From Asterella californica (Eukaryota > Streptophyta > Marchantiopsida > Marchantiales > Aytoniaceae), in NCBI GenBank assembly GCA_036924285.1, contig JAYKYS010000014.1, positions 5,828,001 through 5,892,000 on the forward strand: DNA of 64,000 bases. The letters run 5' to 3'. Within the stretch, counting starts at the first letter, position 1. The number at the start of each line of letters is the position of its first letter. The notes beneath the pieces were generated by a model, which saw nothing but the letters and a program-made list of their open reading frames with translations, had not been told where the DNA came from and did not search any database. Of this stretch, positions 15,001 to 27,200 are shown piece after piece. The position numbers and the translations under genes are program-made.

Positions 15001-18000
15001 ATCAACAGCCCCAAGTCGCAGATTCTACTTTGAACGTTTTGAGATTCATCCAATCAAGGTAAGGAGATCACTTTTACACGAGATCTTGGAAAAGTCTAAG
15101 TTCTAAACTCTTGTTTTGTTCTTCTTTCACTGGGCTGAATGAGGTTAAAGTGCTGTAACCTCAGTGTGATTCACTGCTGCGCTCAAGTGCCTGACAGAAG
15201 GGGGCGAAGTGATCCAATCCGAGTTTAGAGGTGTAAACCTGGCATTTTCGTTCGTAAGGAAAAGATGGACATAGGCCAAATATTTTTATCCAAACCCTTT
15301 TAAGTAATCAGAAAAGCTGAGTAGACCTATGGGAGATTCTGGTTTCTGGCCTATTAGCGTATAACGCTTTTTTGGTTAAGTAGCTTGTCAGTAGGAGGGT
15401 CCAAGTACGTGGTTGTAACTTCCTGTATCGCGAGATCTCATGAGAGTACTTTGAGTCTTTTCTTGAGCAGATTGTTGGGAGCTTTATTCCTGGTAATCCA
15501 CGTGCGGATTACTCATCTGGGCAGGAGACTCTTCGGGCGCTCATTCATTCTGTCATCAAGGTACACTGGATCATTGTGCTGAAGCCTGAGACCGCAGTGC
15601 ATCTATACCACCGATATTCACATAAGTAGCATCATAAAGGGGTACCTTCTCTGGAAATGTGCTTCGTGCTACACATTCCTATCGGCACACCCTTCGCTTA
15701 CAAACAATGGGGTAACTCTGCTTAGCAAGTTAGCGCACATTCTGCCCTTGTTTGCTACTTACTATGTACTTGGCCGGGTCACTTGCGGGTTACCTAAGTG
15801 CTAGCGTGGTCCTTGATAAAATTTGCCGTTCTCGAGGTATGAATATAGTAGCATCATAAAGATATCTCAACAAATGGGCGAACAAGCTGAGACACGCAAC
15901 TATGTATTTCCCTCATGGAGTTAAGGGTTGATTCTTTCCAAAGATTGTTGACTCTCGAGAGGCACCTACTTATGTGCAGATTCCGGCTGTTCGTGGGACT
16001 ACTGTTGAGCTGAACGGAGTGCTCCTTACGCATGCTTTGCTTACGTTCAAGCAGTTGGCACTGAAATGTGCACAACATTATTCCTGGTAGATATCTGTTG
16101 GAAATCCGTATGTTTATCGCTGACTCTGACTAGCTTTGACTTCCAGTCCTTACATTGTGTATACGCATTATGTTGTAGGTATGCCATGCGAGCAATATAC
16201 ATAGCCAGAGGAAGTAAGCTTTTACCGCCGGGATTTGCTTCGCTGTTTGACGACTCAGCTGCATCATCCTTAGACGTTTTCTTCGACCCCGCGAGTGGGT
16301 CTGTTGATCTCCAAGGATTGGCGCTCGGTATTTCTCGACGCAGTCTTAATGATCAACTGTTGCCGAAATCTTTTAAGCTTTTTATAATGATTCCTCCGGC
16401 AATCGTGGATTTGATCATGGTACTTATAATCGAAGGATTTCACGGACGAAACAAGTGTCCTTAAGCTTGGATGTTGTCCAACAGGCATGTTCGGAGTCCT
16501 GAGTAGAGGATTGACTAAGAAGGGGAAAGGGGGAACTCAGCGATATTTGGGTGACCTTGAAAACACCGTACGAACACTCCTTCACAGTTTCCCTCATATT
16601 GTTCTCCTAATAATGGTCATAAGTTTGCTTTGCGATCTGGAAGGATATCTACATTGACGCAGGAGCTTGATCATATCTGGTGATACTTAGACGCGATGCT
16701 GCGTTGCTTAGGATCTAAGCTGTAGTACTTGTCAACAGGTCAAGGCAGCTGGATCGAACCTGGTCTTTGCGGTCATTACTGAAGTATCCGACAGTGTGCT
16801 GAGAGGCGCAGACGCCAGCGGCTTTGATGGCGTGGTATGTCACCACCAAGGGGTCACCACGAGCCAGTGTCTTTAACGATGTTTCCTTGGTTTCTAGCTC
16901 GGTGATATCAACCATGAATTGGTGAAGAAATATATGTATTTTGACGCAAAAGTTACCAAATTTCAGGTGACCGGTTTTAGACGCGGCATAGTGAACGTGG
17001 CAATGAAGCCGTCGGTTCTGCGGAGTGCAGTAGTTCAGGGAGGCGCTACAAGAAGAATAAAGTTGGACCGTATTGTGGGCACAGATGAGGTGATTTCCGT
17101 CGATTCTTCATTTGCTGTTTCTTCTCCTAAAACTGGATAAGTGGAGAGGCTTGTACACTCTTAGTGAGCTTCCGTCGGTCGTCACATGAAACATGAGCGG
17201 AAAGAGATATTTGGAAGCATCGTATGGATAAAAAAAGAAGCCAAGTTAACGAGACCCGATCAACATCTAGATCTCGTAAAGCATTCAGCTTGAGTAAAGG
17301 GGGAAAGCTTGGGCTCTCTTTTGACATTCTGTTCTGGATGGGTCGCAGGCTTACATCGAAGGTTACTTGCAGGCGACGTTAGATGCGCTGTTTAAGCAAA
17401 ATTATCTCCGAGTGAAAGTGATCGATGATCAGGTAAAGTGAGTGCTTCCTGTGCACAGTTTCGTGTACAAGACAAGACCCTGATTGGGTCTTGTCTCGTA
17501 GAAGGTACATATAAATGGGATGCAATGCCAGGTTTGTCTCTTGGCTCGATGCGCGTTTGAATCCTCTGTCACTTGCTCGATGCTGGCAGGTTATCCTAAA
17601 AAACCTTCCACCGAATACCACTTTGATGGAGGAGATTATGAGCTGTGTAAGGAACTTTCTCATTGGAGAGGGGCTTCTTGCAGGGGAGACATCAGCTGCT
17701 GCCCTTAGTTCACTGAGACGACTTCGAGGAGAAAACGTATGACTACCGACCTTCCCTTGCTTTCCTGTGCCGACGTTTGCAGATAATGTCTTTAAAGTAC
17801 TGTCGTAATTCAGCTCATCAAGCACTCTCCGCGGTGTTCCCCATATTATTTTCTCGGGGACTGGAAATGGGTCGGTTCATAATCTGGAAAGATGCTGAAC
17901 GTGAAAGTGTCACTTGAACTTCGAAGAACTGGTTTCCTGTACCCATTTTTATGTGTGTGGATAATTTGTACAGGAAAGACGAATCGGCCCAACAGTGCTC

Positions 18001-18330
18001 GCACTCTGTGAGCAGCTACTTGTTATTATCGTGGTGAGATCCTTGCGTCGCCAAACTATACGGTTGCTTCATCAGAACAACATAAATATCATAGGGGAAG
18101 AGGAGCCCCAGTCCCCAAAATCACCGTCTTCAACCGCTGGTGAAGAAGACAAACCAGAGGAAGAGAAAGGCAGGGAAGGATTTTTCAGCGGAATCAATTA
18201 CAAGCGTGCCGTCACTGGCTTCTTCATATCTAGTGCCCTTGCGTACGCGGACGGCAGAATATGTCGACACATACCAAATCCTCTGCTCCGTCGCATTGTG
18301 AGTGGGTTTCTGCTGAGCTTTGTAGAGTAA
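50..18330 (+). CDS. VPS13: VPS13-family lipid-transfer protein, SHRUBBY-like (3' part, 34 exons)
   Basis: Partial gene: a splice acceptor at 48-49 opens the first visible exon, and the stop codon is at 18328-18330. I phased these exons, all with GT..AG borders and a continuous frame of about 3,362 residues: 50-2508, 2738-2852, 3060-4202, 4383-4767, 5251-5777, 6092-6227, 6421-6554, 6792-7456, 7801-7921, 8143-8259, 8516-8667, 8941-9101, 9259-9314, 9454-9664, 9868-10329, 10427-10719, 10960-11048, 11240-11332, 11735-11996, 12888-13283, 13430-13526, 13661-14004, 14213-14350, 14489-14656, 14930-15058, 15471-15560, 15980-16086, 16179-16327, 16485-16567, 16739-16834, 16967-17089, 17349-17432, 17590-17736, 17974-18330. 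The middle has the VPS13 adaptor-binding (SHR-BD) repeats. The C-terminal third matches remembered plant VPS13/SHRUBBY blocks such as GYEVYADGPTRV, FDPASGSVD, LRVKVIDDQ and RRIVSGFLLSF. Family members are rod-like bridge proteins that move bulk lipid at membrane contact sites; Arabidopsis SHRUBBY affects root growth and SHORT-ROOT patterning. The N-terminal chorein region is outside the window. Exon 3 carries a Ser/Glu-rich, probably disordered stretch near 3820-3960. Confidence 0.93.
7801..13526 (+). other. VPS13 adaptor-binding (VAB / SHR-BD) repeat region
   Basis: Within the VPS13 gene, exons 9-21 encode the beta-rich region known in the family as VAB or SHR-BD. In yeast Vps13 it recruits organelle adaptors through six repeats, each with an invariant Asn. 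I see candidate repeat Asn residues in the local contexts VENHVGLDLL (exon 11), IRNATGLLLELR (exon 14), LANFLTSTISV (exon 15), LQNDSHVPLL (exon 17) and VANESGEAILV (exon 19). This gives five of the expected set. The repeats are split by introns, so none is visible as a single long reading frame. The family assignment is recalled; the repeat-by-repeat assignment is my inference. Confidence 0.7.
11997..12887 (+). other. Long intron 19 of the VPS13 gene
   Basis: This 891-bp intron is the longest in the visible gene. It lies between exons that encode the end of one adaptor-binding repeat and the following DDAGAVISLG segment. Both borders keep phase 0. I see no mobile-element motif or RNA gene in it; short open frames inside it do not continue the VPS13 protein. 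Confidence 0.6.
14111..14144. repeat. GATA/TAGA microsatellite in VPS13 intron 22
   Basis: An imperfect run of GATA and GGTA tetranucleotides sits in the intron between exons 13661-14004 and 14213-14350. It is a simple repeat and a plausible length-polymorphic marker, with no sign of coding function. Confidence 0.8.
14930..18330 (+). other. VPS13 C-terminal region (ATG2/VPS13 C-type and C-terminal helices)
   Basis: Exons 25-34 encode the conserved C-terminal block of plant VPS13. They carry the segment ending FEIHPIK, an ETLRALIHSVIK helix, a YAMRAIYIARGS motif, a glycine-rich FGVLSRGLTKKGKGG turn, and a final NPLLRRIVSGF motif six residues before the end. In the family this part binds membranes and lipid droplets and docks the rod on the acceptor membrane. 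The last exon carries a Lys/Glu/Pro-rich linker (about 18095-18175) before the closing hydrophobic helix. The exons here are short, 83-357 nt, in contrast to the 2.46-kb first visible exon. Confidence 0.75.
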
Positions 18331-20683
18331 TTGTGAAAATTGTGAAATTGCAGGCACGTTCGCTTTCATCTTCACTAGAAACACGTAGGATGGAGACAGG
18401 CAGGTACCTTTCCTAGCTTGTAAATTTAATCAGATACAGTTTTGTCAGGCTCATCGTAACTTGCTGGCTTAAAAAGTTCTCTCACTGGGCTTTAGAGTTG
18501 TACACCTACCACCCGGAAATGTAAATCTGTTTGTACCCAATGAAGCCTTGAGATCCTCAGGGATCTTGAAAGATCATGTGAGGTCTCTCGTCCGTGAAGA
18601 TGTACCAAGAGAGATATATACCTGAGACAGCACGTTACACTTCTTCCCGGGGTGTCCCAAGTACCTGACCCCCGCTATCTCAGATTTCAACTTTCAGTGT
18701 CTAACGGGACCATTCTTCACTTTGCGCTTCATAAGCTTGCTATGATATAACCTACGGATGTTGAATGGTGAATCCCAAAGCTTGCTTTGAGATAATGAAG
18801 ATGTAAGCTATCACCGGTTTTTTATTTGCGCAAACACAATCCAAACTTGAAGGTTGATGAGATAATGCAGTTCAACGGAGGGAACCACAAACGTCCTATG
18901 TTGATGAGAAGTCCGTTGAACGTACGGAGAGCTAACACCATCAACCTCGAATGGTAAGAGCATCGTAAAAAGCATCCAGATTGTTAGATGGCTAGCGTTA
19001 AGACAGACTTCAACGATCAAATGAAAACAAATCACCGACAAGCTCCAAAGGTATGTACCGAGAAAAAGAAAAACATCTCGATCAATTTTTGGATGAACAA
19101 CGAAAGAACATAAGCAGTGGCTTTTAAATAAAACTCGATCGGAGCAGAGCCTCGGAAGTGGAGAGGCTTGAGAGAACTTGTCATCTAGAGTCCATAAATT
19201 GCGATCAGTATAGTTCCACCGCTGAGAAGAAAAAGGGGAACTGCCCATGGCGTCAATTAAGAGACATAGAACAGTGGGGGTTGGGCAAAGAGGAAATTAG
19301 GTGTAATGTAATCGGGAGCAAATTGGATGTAGTCTAGCCGAGGGAGAATGCATGCTGACTTGAAGATACAGATAAGTAAAAGCCAGCCAAGTGTGCGATG
19401 GAGAGAAAATGAGACTTCTGTCTCTAATGCCTTGGAGAGAGGAGGAGCAGTCGGTGACATTCCCAATCTGCCATTACAAAGGAGCAGTATCCAAAGGCGG
19501 CCATTGTAACCACGAAGTACAGGAGGACCATGAACACCTCTAAACTACAGTCTCTCCGACCCACAGAATAGCTAATAGAAACACGAAGCAACTAACAAGA
19601 TCGGTGAACGTGGCTACTGAAAGCCCTCGAGGAAGTCGAGCAGCGTCACATGCGAACTGATAGCGCTGGAGTTAGGAAGGGAAGACAAAGTTCACCCATC
19701 GACAGCGAGAGCGAGTCTGCGGGAAAGAAAGAGAGAAAAGAACACCTGCGAAAGGAAAACGAATCACCCAAAAAGCAAAGATTGTAGGACTTACAACTCA
19801 AATGTAAATGTCGAAGGACCATGCACGATGGGTCTCGCTCCTACAAGGGACCAGGTCAGAGAATGGGCCGAACTTCTCGTGGAGAGGGATAATTAATAGG
19901 GCGTCTCAATCATCGAACCCTATATGTCAGAATCGAGTTAGGGCAACAAATGTAGGTCCCCCAAAAATCACAATCATGATAGAATGATATTAGGGTAGAA
20001 AAAGAACACAATATCAAGTTCAAATAATGAAGTATTAGAAGAATCATATGCTTAAAATGGATTAGTATTTATAAAGAAAGGTTTGCTATCAAGTGAAAAG
20101 TTTGGGAAAAGTTTGCAAGCAAGTGCTGATTTGAATTCCAAATTTGATGTGTTCAAAGTGTTAGAGATAATGGTAAAGGCTCAAGAGTACTAATGGGGGC
20201 ACAAACTTTTGCACATATGTACGATAATGGGATCTGTACGAAGTGGAATCCAGCACGAGTTTTACGTAAGATTCAACATCTATTCATCTTTGTCACATAC
20301 TCGTCACTGATAACTGTTCCACCACATCTATTCATCTAGAGCTACCACATATTTATTACATTGTGGTAGGAGTCATGTAGTAATCTGATCCAACATGATC
20401 ATGCTTCAAACCGTGAGATATATTGACGTGATATATGATCACATGCAACGAGCCTGCAAAACATGATAAGAAGGTGATTCAGCGATAGTCAAGCACAATG
20501 TCTTTATGTCGAATGATTCTTGTGACTCATTATCAGATTTCTGTTGAAAGACTTTTGTGAAAGCAATGTTGTTTGCCTTGACCTCACATACGAGAGATTG
20601 TGTGTTTAAGTCTTAAGATCCAAGAAGTTTGAGGACCTCATCAAATTGGTTGTGTGAAGAAGAGAGCGAAATTCTCTCTCATG
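18331..20683. other. Intergenic DNA downstream of VPS13
   Basis: This holds the presumed 3' untranslated region of VPS13 and then AT-rich spacer. Short frames on both strands lack recognisable motifs and look fortuitous. From about 19900 onward the composition becomes AT-rich and resembles the retroelement block that follows, so the left edge of that block may lie a little upstream of 20684. I see no tRNA, no obvious terminal repeat and no conserved coding signal. Confidence 0.5.
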
Positions 20684-20960
20684 TGTCTTGTTTTACGAGC
20701 TCGACTCACATTCAAGTGTTTTTTTTTCTTCTTCATATAAGGCTACAATTCACATTCAGTTCACATTATGACAATAGGTAAAAGAAGTATCAAAATGTAT
20801 CAAAATGTTGATCTTGGAGACACCTTATGATAATGCTTACTAACCATAATTGAAATTATTTTGCAAGTTCTTTGTAATGGCTCGTATGGTTCATCTTTAT
20901 CAACTATAGAAGCATAATGGAGAGCTAAAACACTGCAAGCTTTAAACTCAACTAGGTGTA
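20684..20960 (+). repeat. Left copy of a direct repeat flanking the retroelement block
   Basis: This stretch is nearly the same as 44541-44935 and in the same orientation. The match begins at TCTTGTTTTACGAGCTCG and runs through a T-rich tract, GGCTACAATTCACATTCAG and CTTGGAGACACCTTATGATA. The left copy lacks much of the last ~130 bp present in the right copy. It leads directly into truncated gag sequence at about 20961. It has no recognised coding content. It could be a retroelement leader or LTR remnant, or host DNA captured by a chimeric element. Confidence 0.75.
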
Positions 20961-22363
20961 AGACACCTAGTGCAGTTCAGGACACATGAGAGACGTCGAG
21001 TAATGCACTCATCGAAGAGTTTCTTCCAGAAGAGAGTTATGAGAAGCTCATGGTAGAGCTCACTCATTTGAAACAACGGGATGACAAGAAAGTTCGGTAG
21101 TAGATCGAAAGAGTGGATAAGTTGGAGTAACGGTTTCGGACAATTCTACGGAAGCGTGGAGACAACGTGGAGCTAACGATGATGGGTACTGGACCATTGC
21201 TGATCAAGAACTTGGTGGGAAGGTTGAGGCCTTCAATTTGAACCCAAGTGAAGTACGAGAAGCCACAACCAAAGTAGAGGCCATCAAGATTACGACAAAT
21301 ATGAAAGAAAGTTTGGATAAAAGAGATATCATCTAATCTTATCCTGCTACTCGAGTGTCGACTACGACTCTTGGTGTAGTCACAATGATAGTATCTGCAC
21401 CATCACAATTGGTGACCACTTCAACGTCAGCTCCTACTTCAACGGTGGTGCCAAGACCGTTTGTTCCTATAGCAATGTCTACTGCCACCTCTGATTTTCA
21501 TGCCGAGTTGAAGAGCTCATCGATATTCTTGCAGATCTCAAGATAAACATGGTGCAGTTACGAGAATGGAAAAACAAAGATGGAGGAGGAGGCAAAGAGG
21601 TTACGACAACAATCTCAACCGAGGAAATCAAGGTAACTTTGAAGACAACCAAGGTAACTTTGGAGGAATCACATGCTGGACTTGTGGAGGTTCTCATTTC
21701 CAACGAAATTGTCTTAACAACGGAGCAACGAATGCTGAAACTGTTAGAATGAATGTTGGTGGAGGAAATCCATCACAAGCACGAGATAAAAGAGTGGCTA
21801 CTATCGATGTAGTGCGAGATCTCATCTATGAGAAGGGAGAGAGCTCGAACTCTTCTCATGCACCGATGGAGCTTTTAGGTCAAGAAAGAAAAAAGACTCG
21901 AATTTCTGATGAAAGGGTTTTCATAGAGGAGTCATCAAGTAGAAGTACTTGCTCGAGTAATATTTCGAGTACACCAAGGGAGCCAAGAAGGAAGTTGAGG
22001 AATGACGGATTCACCTTTCATCTTCTCAAGTGAAATATGATGTTGTTGAAGATGTGAGTACTCAAAAAATTAACATCACGATTGGGCAATTGATTGCACT
22101 CAAGCTCAGTTTACGAAAGGAACTCAGAGGAGGACTGAGTTCTAAGAGAAGCAAGAAGAAGAGCAAGACATCAAAATCTGTGGGAGTTGGTGTGATGACG
22201 GTCCATGCTTCAGAGATATGTACTAGGACTTCAAAGATTGAAGTCTGATTCAATGATCACTACGTCTCAGACGTGTTGGTGGATGGAGGGTCGGCTGTAA
22301 ATGCTATATCGGAGAGGTTGATGAAGAAGTTGGGGACGGAACCAACTCGCTCGGCTAGCATTG
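20961..22363 (+). pseudogene. gag and protease N-part remnant of the plus-strand Ty3 copy
   Basis: Gag sequence begins inside the capsid region and matches the minus-strand copy from the AGACACCT block onward. In-frame stops occur near 21101 and 21128, the second replacing a Gln codon. A zinc knuckle CWTCGGSHFQRNC lies at 21674-21712 and has C-X2-C-X3-H-X4-C spacing. A Lys/Ser-rich linker (around 22135-22180) is followed by the retropepsin motif VDGGSAVNAIS at about 22280-22312. The frame then breaks at the nested insertion at 22364. Confidence 0.85.
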
Positions 22364-22634
22364 TGTCGTACGCATACACATCACTACACAACATACATCG
22401 CTGTCCGAGATACATCACACATACACATAACATATGGACGATGTCATACACATACATAAGTGTATCGCTCCCTTAACTGACGGTTAGGTCTTTCTAACTC
22501 CAGATAGCTCCATATCTCAACTACGTGGTATACATCTTCACGGGTGCAAGGATCAGGAGGCCGGATGCTACATCATCTCATCGTTCTTCGCCTATCTGTA
22601 ATCCATACCACGCAAAGATCTAATCGGCTATCCT

Positions 22635-22776
22635 TGGTATATACATCGAGGACAAACTCACCGTCCAGTAGGAAGGACGATGAGAGGTGAAATCAAACAT
22701 GACATATGCCAACTCGCGAACAAGCATCACACACCAATATACGGGCTGCTACACCAGCAGACCCACACAACATACA
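22635..22776 (-). pseudogene. PHD-finger remnant downstream of the nested integrase
   Basis: A cysteine-rich module follows the integrase on the same strand. CMLC (from 22776), CDAC about 45 nt later, a GWHMSC-type H-x2-C and a final CPRC fit the C4-H-C3 pattern of a PHD finger. There is one frameshift between CDAC and the His, and one stop in place of a Trp codon near the end. PHD fingers read histone H3 tails, so in an element this would suggest chromatin targeting, analogous to chromodomains. That function is inference; the module here is broken. Confidence 0.65.
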
Positions 22777-23317
22777 CCTCAAGCCCGCACATACAACTGC
22801 TAAGCTTGGGTCAATTGTCTCATCGATGTTGAGAAGATGACATGGCGTGCAATTACACACATGGTCCTTCCAAACAACATTATAACGGTCCTCTAACATG
22901 AGTACTCCAGAAGATAACATCTCACGCACTCGTAAAATAGTGCATCCTACGATCACATCCAACGTCGTCGGTGTAGTCTACTATAGATAGATATAATCAC
23001 CAGGATGAAACCTGCGAGTCGATGATCGATAACCTCCTCCTCGAATAGTCGCATATCGCAACGTGTCTCTATGCCTGAACAATCGCTAGGTTCTCAAAAC
23101 CCATAGGCATAACTCTCCGAAATGTCTCTACTCGTTGAGCACATGCGTTCACTCACATATCCGGGTCATCAAGGTTCAGCACCTCAGCAGAATCACGACG
23201 AATGACCGAAGATAGATCTGGATCTCGATCATACAATAGAAAATATGATGAGAAGGAAGCCAAAGATGCTTGTCGGCTGAAACGGTAACCCATAGCCAAC
23301 CATGGTAACTGCACATC

Positions 23318-23980
23318 CTAGTCTCGCAAGTGGTCTTTTTGCAAGCTATACTTACGCAATCCTCTGTTCACCGTCTGAACTACTCTCTCCGTCAAACCAT
23401 TCGCCTCAAGATGATCCCGAGATGTAGTACGATGATCAATCAGCGCTTGATCACACAAGGCCTGAAACTCACCAAGGAACTTTGTACTTTGGTCTGTTAG
23501 CACTTCAGCTGGTGCTCCAAAATGACTCAGCACTCGATCTAAGAACGCATACGCCGTCTCTTCACTCTTCTTGCTCGGTAATTTCATCAACTCAATTCAC
23601 TTGGAGAAGTGCTCCACCATCACCAACACATACAGGTGGTGACGTAATGTCAACGATAAAGGTCATGCAAAATCCAAACTCCAACGGTAACCCAACTTCA
23701 TAATCGGTAAGAGATGTAAATGTGGAATAGGAGCATTAAACGATGCTCATACTCGATCACAAATCACACATCGTGCGACAAACTGCTGCACTTCGACGTG
23801 CATACCATGTCACCAATACTGTCCTTGGAGTAAGCTATGCGTACGCTTCACTCCAAAATGTCTCAACTCCTCATAAGCATGTCGTACTAACTGTGCCATC
23901 TGAGATAGATGTGGCACTATCCATACTCTCCCATCATCCCCTCGAAATACATGTCGTGATCATCCTAAGGCGGATGTAAC
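23318..23980 (-). pseudogene. Ty3-type integrase remnant in the nested element
   Basis: On the minus strand the translated sequence shows an HHCC zinc-binding start (HAYEELRHFG followed by CVICD), then the catalytic core with acidic residues in SLDFA, VLTDQSTKF and HLEANGLTER. These correspond to the D,D-35-E signature. Several stops interrupt it between the zinc-binding part and the core; the last 90 codons (23590-23318) are open. It belongs to a Ty3 lineage different from the host element, whose integrase is clearly distinct. Confidence 0.8.
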
Positions 23981-24274
23981 GGGATTTAACGGTATGTACT
24001 CACTCCATCATGCCAACGGGCACTAAACAATCATTAAAGTCGAGCCAAATCCACTCTGTGCTCGCAGAGACTCCAGATTGTACTCACAAAGACTATCCAC
24101 CATAGTTAGGAGCTTGAAGGCTCAATTTGAAGAACTAAGGCCTCCAAGCCTTACTTGTGAAGTATACCCCTAGTGAGTCATCTCAAGAACTTGCCCTAAC
24201 GGCACTAACGGCCCTACTGGGATTAACCACTCCGCACTCGGTCAACCTAGCTGAGGTATTAAACTGACGTGACA

Positions 24275-27200
24275 ATTGTCCTGAGGATGGCTAACAAGCA
24301 ACGGGTAAGACCTCTTGATGTGTTAGAGAAGGTGGTTGTGTCTGTGATGGGAGTTCAAGCATTGATGTCCTTTCAAGTGCTAAAGGACTCTAGTTATGAT
24401 TTGCTCCTAGGTAGACCTTGGTTGAGAGCTGTGCGCATCACAGATAGACGACACAAGAGATATTTACGGATTGGACCTAGAGATCATAGAGTGATAGTAC
24501 CTCTCTAGAGTGTTGGAGTTGTGACTTCTGACTTTGATAGACCCACTAGTGACTACTAGGAATCTAATGAGGAGGATGATAAGAATGTCCCAGAGGTAAA
24601 TACGGGAGATTCTTACGATCAAGAATCCTCATCGGATGATGAAGGATTTGATGAGATGAATCATTACATCAACTTAGTGCTATTGACTTGTTGTCTCGAC
24701 CAGTAGTGGAGAAAGACCCTGACAAAGAAGAGTTGAGTGAGGTTGAGATTGTGAGAAGACTCTCTATCTGAAGTTTGGTATAAATGTCACTCAAGATGAG
24801 AAAAGTAGATTCCCAGATATATTTCAGAAATATATCTATATATTTGCTTTCAGTTACAAGGATTTGAAGGAGGTGACTCTAGAGACTCATCGAATCGAAC
24901 TGGAGGAGAACGCAAGACCAATTCGACAGAAGCAGAGAAAGGTCAATCTTACAACGACAATGATGATCAAGGAGGAGATAGACAAGTTGAAAGAGGTGAG
25001 TTTCATATATGAGGTGGAGAACTCAGAATGAGTTTCATCCATTGTGAAGAAGAATGGTAAGCTGCGAGTGTGTATAGACTATAAGAAATTGAATGCAGTT
25101 ACTATTATCCTCTGCCATTTATAGATGAGATTTTGGAGGAAGTTGTTGGTCACGAGTGGTACAACTTTGGTGATGGTTATAATGGATATAACCAGATCAA
25201 GATAACACAGGAGTACCAGTAGTTGACTACATTCACTACTCTTGAGGAACATTTGCATTTCATGTGATGTCATTCGAATTGTGTAATGCTCCGATCACAT
25301 TTCAGAGGTTCATGAACAAGATTTTTGAACCATTCTTAGAGAAATTTATCCGTGATTTCATTGACGATTTTTGCATGTACTGATGAAGGAGGACCACTTT
25401 GATCATGTGATCAAAGTTTTGCGACGGTTGGAGCAAGCCAACGCTTCTCTAAATCCAGAGAAGTGCACATCATGTCCAAGAATGAGATTGCAGTAGATCT
25501 CGAGAAAGTGAAGAAGATTGTGGATCTTCCATTTCTGATCAACTTGACAAAGTTGAGATAGTTTCTTAGCATGGTTGGATATTATCGTATGTTTGTCTTT
25601 TCCTTCTCGAACAAAGCAATAGCTTTGACTATGTACATGAAGAAGGGAGTTGATTTTGACTTAATAGTGCATGATCAGAAGGCAAAAGAGACATTTGAGG
25701 AGCTGAAAAAAACATTGGTGATAACTCTTATACTTGCTAAACCTGAGTGGAGTAAAGCATTTATTATGTATACGGATGCCTCCAATGTAGTAATCAGATG
25801 TACGTTAAGTCAGTTAGATGCAGATGAGCATGATCATCCTATAGCTTATGCTAGTAGGCAGATGGTTCCCACGGAGAAGAATTACTCCGTGACTGAACGA
25901 GAAGGATTAGCTATGATTTTTGGATTGAAGAAATTTCAACACTACTTGCTAAGAGGAAAATTTTCCATAGTCACCGATCACAAGACTTTAAAGTATATCT
26001 TTAATAAGCCTAATGTTGAAAGTCATATTGCTCGTTGGAAGATCTTTCTAACAGAATATGATTATGTGATCGAAGATAGATCAGAGAAAAATTACGCAAA
26101 TGCTGATCTCTTGTCGAGGGCTTGTGATGATGAGGGAGAAAAATCATTTGATGATTCATTTTCAGACGAGCAAGTGATGACCATCACGAGTACTAAGGAG
26201 ACACCAAAACGAGTACAAAGAAATTTGGAAGTTCTTTGCAAATGGCTCTTTTCTGAAAAGTATGCATACTCGAGAACGTAACATGGTTGAACAAGAGATG
26301 CAAACCTTACATCATGATGGAGGAGATTCTGTTTCATCAAGGAGCAGATGGATTACTAAAGAGAGCAGTTGGTCGGAAGGAGGCTTTCAAGCTAATGCAC
26401 GAGTTTCACGATGACACTAATTGCGGAGGTCATTTTGCTGATAAGATAACAACCTTCAAGATTTTGGATGCGGATTATCATTGGAGAGGAATTTTCAAAA
26501 AGTGTTTAGACTATTGCAAAACGTGCAACGTATGTTAAGCATTTGCTCTGAAATCTACTAGAACATATCCGTTAAGATCAATTCTGATGTTATGACAATT
26601 TGAGAAGTGAGATATTGGCTTTGTAGATCCTCTTAAAGACATTCGAGACAATAGATACATTGTAGTTGCCGCAGAGTACTGTATCAAATGAGTAGAGGCT
26701 AGACCTTCGAGAGAGACTAATGAAACAGAAGTGAGTAGATTCCTATGAGAGAAGATCATCACAAGATTTGGATGTCTGTTAGAGTTGGTCTCAAATAGAG
26801 GAGGAAAGTTTGTAGGAGGCATGACTACTGCTATGCTGCAACACTTTTCTATCAAGCCACGAGTAGCGACGTCATATAAATCAAATGTTAAGGGTCTTGC
26901 GAAGAAGTCCAATCTTACATTTTGTATGATGCTCGTCAAAGATGTTGGTGTTGAGACTACGAAACATACTTGGGATAAGAGCCTACATACCATCTTATGA
27001 GAGTATCAAACGACAACAAAACTTCTACTGGGTATTCTCTATTTCGACTTGTTTATGGAGTAGAGTCCAAGGTGTCGATCCAATTCAAATTAAATACTTT
27101 TCAAAACTATTCAAAGTTGAAGAGGTCGAGGAGAGAAGACGTCGTCAGATTAAGGAGGGAGCAGCTCATGGAGTTGAAAGAGACTCGAGCGGTAGCAATG

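Larger units (their letters stand above)
22364..24274 (-). mobile_element. Nested decayed retroelement inserted in the plus-strand Ty3 copy
   Basis: The host element's reading is split exactly here: the sequence before 22364 and after 24274 joins in the intact sister copy. The insert starts TG and ends CA and is flanked by ATTG on both sides (22360-22363 and 24275-24278), as expected of an integrase-made duplication. Inside, on the minus strand, lie an integrase remnant (about 23980-23318) and downstream of it a PHD-type zinc finger remnant. At 1.9 kb it is too short for a full element and no gag, protease or RT is seen, so it is internally deleted. Confidence 0.75.
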
